DNA of 13,602 nucleotides, taken from assembly GCA_016935885.1 (NCBI GenBank), contig JAFGQA010000455.1, forward strand, positions 1-13,602, given 5' to 3'. The translations under genes were made by a program, and so were the position numbers. The notes below the pieces were generated by a model. That model made no database searches, was not told the origin of the DNA, and worked only from the letters and a program-made list of their open reading frames with translations. This document shows positions 13,192 through 13,602 of this stretch, one piece after another. Position 1 is the stretch's first letter, and each line of letters begins with the position of its first letter. Source of the DNA: Phycisphaerae bacterium (GTDB taxonomy: Bacteria > Planctomycetota > Phycisphaerae > UBA1845 > UTPLA1).

Positions 13192-13303
13192 TACTTCGGG
13201 CAGCATCCGAATCTGGGTGCCACGGGCGGCTTGTCCGCCCGTGCCGTCTCTCTGGTGAGCGCACGGTGTATATACACTGGCAGGCAAGCTGCCAGTGGCA
13301 CCC
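13192..13303 (+). repeat. Dispersed palindromic element, copy C
   Basis: This is the most complete copy. The outer arms GGGTGCCAC (13215-13223) and GTGGCACCC (13295-13303) pair perfectly, and the pairing extends inward with two mismatches through GGCGGCTTG and CAAGCTGCC. Inside lie two alternative hairpins, GGGCGG-CTTGT-CCGCCC and CTGGCAG-GCAAG-CTGCCAG. The 24-base lead-in is also shared with copies A and B. Confidence 0.8.
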
Positions 13304-13344
13304 GCGCGTGCACATACTGGCGCATGGGGCATACACACGGGCGG

Positions 13345-13376
13345 GCAAGTACGTGCTTACCCAAGTACGTGCTTAC
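13345..13376 (+). repeat. Tandem 16 bp duplication
   Basis: The unit CAAGTACGTGCTTACC occurs twice in a row. It lies between element copy C and the GC-rich hairpin, in the place where copy A has the related but single sequence CAATTACATGCTGATC. Confidence 0.7.
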
Positions 13377-13378
13377 CT

Positions 13379-13507
13379 TGGTGGCATGGGTAAGCGGAGC
13401 CGCCGCCGGCGGCGGAGCTCACCCGTGGGCGTCCATTCGAGCCTGTCTTCACGGGTAATGAGCGACCCGCCCCCGTGGGGCGTGTCGCTCGTTACCCATG
13501 CCACCCC
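13379..13507. repeat. Palindromic element with two hairpins and inverted ends
   Basis: The ends GGTGGCATGGGTAA and TTACCCATGCCACC are perfect inverted repeats. Inside are the GC-rich hairpin (13388-13424: GGGTAAGC, GGA, GCCGCC, GCC, GGCGGC, GGA, GCTCACCC) and a long hairpin (13453-13497: stems GGGTAA, GAGCGAC and CGCCCC with loop CGT, broken by three single mismatches, 19 pairs in all). The left part matches 301-345. No ORF is shared between copies. Confidence 0.7.
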
Positions 13508-13602
13508 GTTTGAACGCTAAGCGATTGTCAACAAATAACCTAAAGCGAAAGGGGCTGCTGCGACGATACGGCTATTATGCCCGACGTCGCAGTGATCCGC
13601 GA

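Larger units (their letters stand above)
13011..13602. other. Repeat-rich 3' flank with no certain gene
   Basis: About 590 bp follow the pentapeptide gene. In order it holds about 180 bp without recognisable features, copy C of the dispersed element, a 16 bp tandem pair, a GC-rich hairpin and a long hairpin, inside a larger inverted repeat. The frames here run through repeats and are not supported as genes. At 13577 an ATG opens a frame (MPDVAVIR) that leaves the window and has no good ribosome site, so a gene may begin there. Confidence 0.5.

Noticed and set aside
13027..13520. Overlapping plus and minus ORFs in the 3' flank
   Set aside because: They read through the dispersed palindromes, and their peptides recur wherever the repeat does (also near 171-350).

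Overview
This 13.6 kb window is GC-rich and densely packed with repeats. It looks like a chromosomal segment of a Planctomycetota bacterium, perhaps a Phycisphaerae-type metagenome-derived genome. That placement is an inference from four things: an exported Memo-AMMECR1 fusion, a pentapeptide-repeat protein with a C-terminal membrane domain, a GT39-type transferase, and many small palindromic and heptanucleotide repeats. No rRNA, tRNA, CRISPR array or intact transposase was seen.

Layout. (1) 1-676: a Tat-signal lipoprotein gene, possibly DUF362-like, keeps only its N-terminus and then runs into small hairpins and a dispersed palindromic element. (2) 949-2924: a HEPN (ApeA-like) protein on the minus strand diverges from a small helix-turn-helix protein on the plus strand, with a 530 bp structured gap between them. 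(3) 2996-4504: an exported Memo-AMMECR1 fusion, minus strand. (4) 4707-5230: a small membrane ORF on the plus strand converges on a small four-cysteine protein on the minus strand. (5) 5585-6637: an exported prolyl aminopeptidase-like hydrolase. (6) 6739-8445: a GT39-like integral membrane glycosyltransferase on the minus strand, whose probable promoter lies inside a duplicated 68 bp sequence. (7) 9086-10300: an L,D-transpeptidase on the minus strand, diverging from a metallo-beta-lactamase-fold hydrolase (10499-11383) that appears to be transcribed without a leader. (8) 11437-11809: a 58 bp tandem triplication runs into a 217 bp element with inverted termini. (9) 11907-13010: a pentapeptide-repeat membrane protein. 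(10) 13011-13602: more dispersed palindromes, with no certain gene.

The genes do not form one pathway. Most are single units facing alternately, with envelope or exported proteins predominating (hydrolase, L,D-transpeptidase, GT39, Memo-AMMECR1, pentapeptide protein). The Memo-AMMECR1 gene and the DUF362-like remnant may be relics of one AmmeMemoRadiSam neighbourhood, but the radical SAM partner is not in the window.

The most striking feature is the repeat ecology. Heptanucleotide arrays sit inside coding sequences in multiples of three units (6, 6 and 9 units, giving 14, 14 and 21 codons), so frame is kept. Several hairpin families keep their loop or their pairing while their stems change together. 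One small palindrome occurs inside two genes and is also nested in a larger palindromic element. These patterns were read by eye; no alignment, folding or database search was run.
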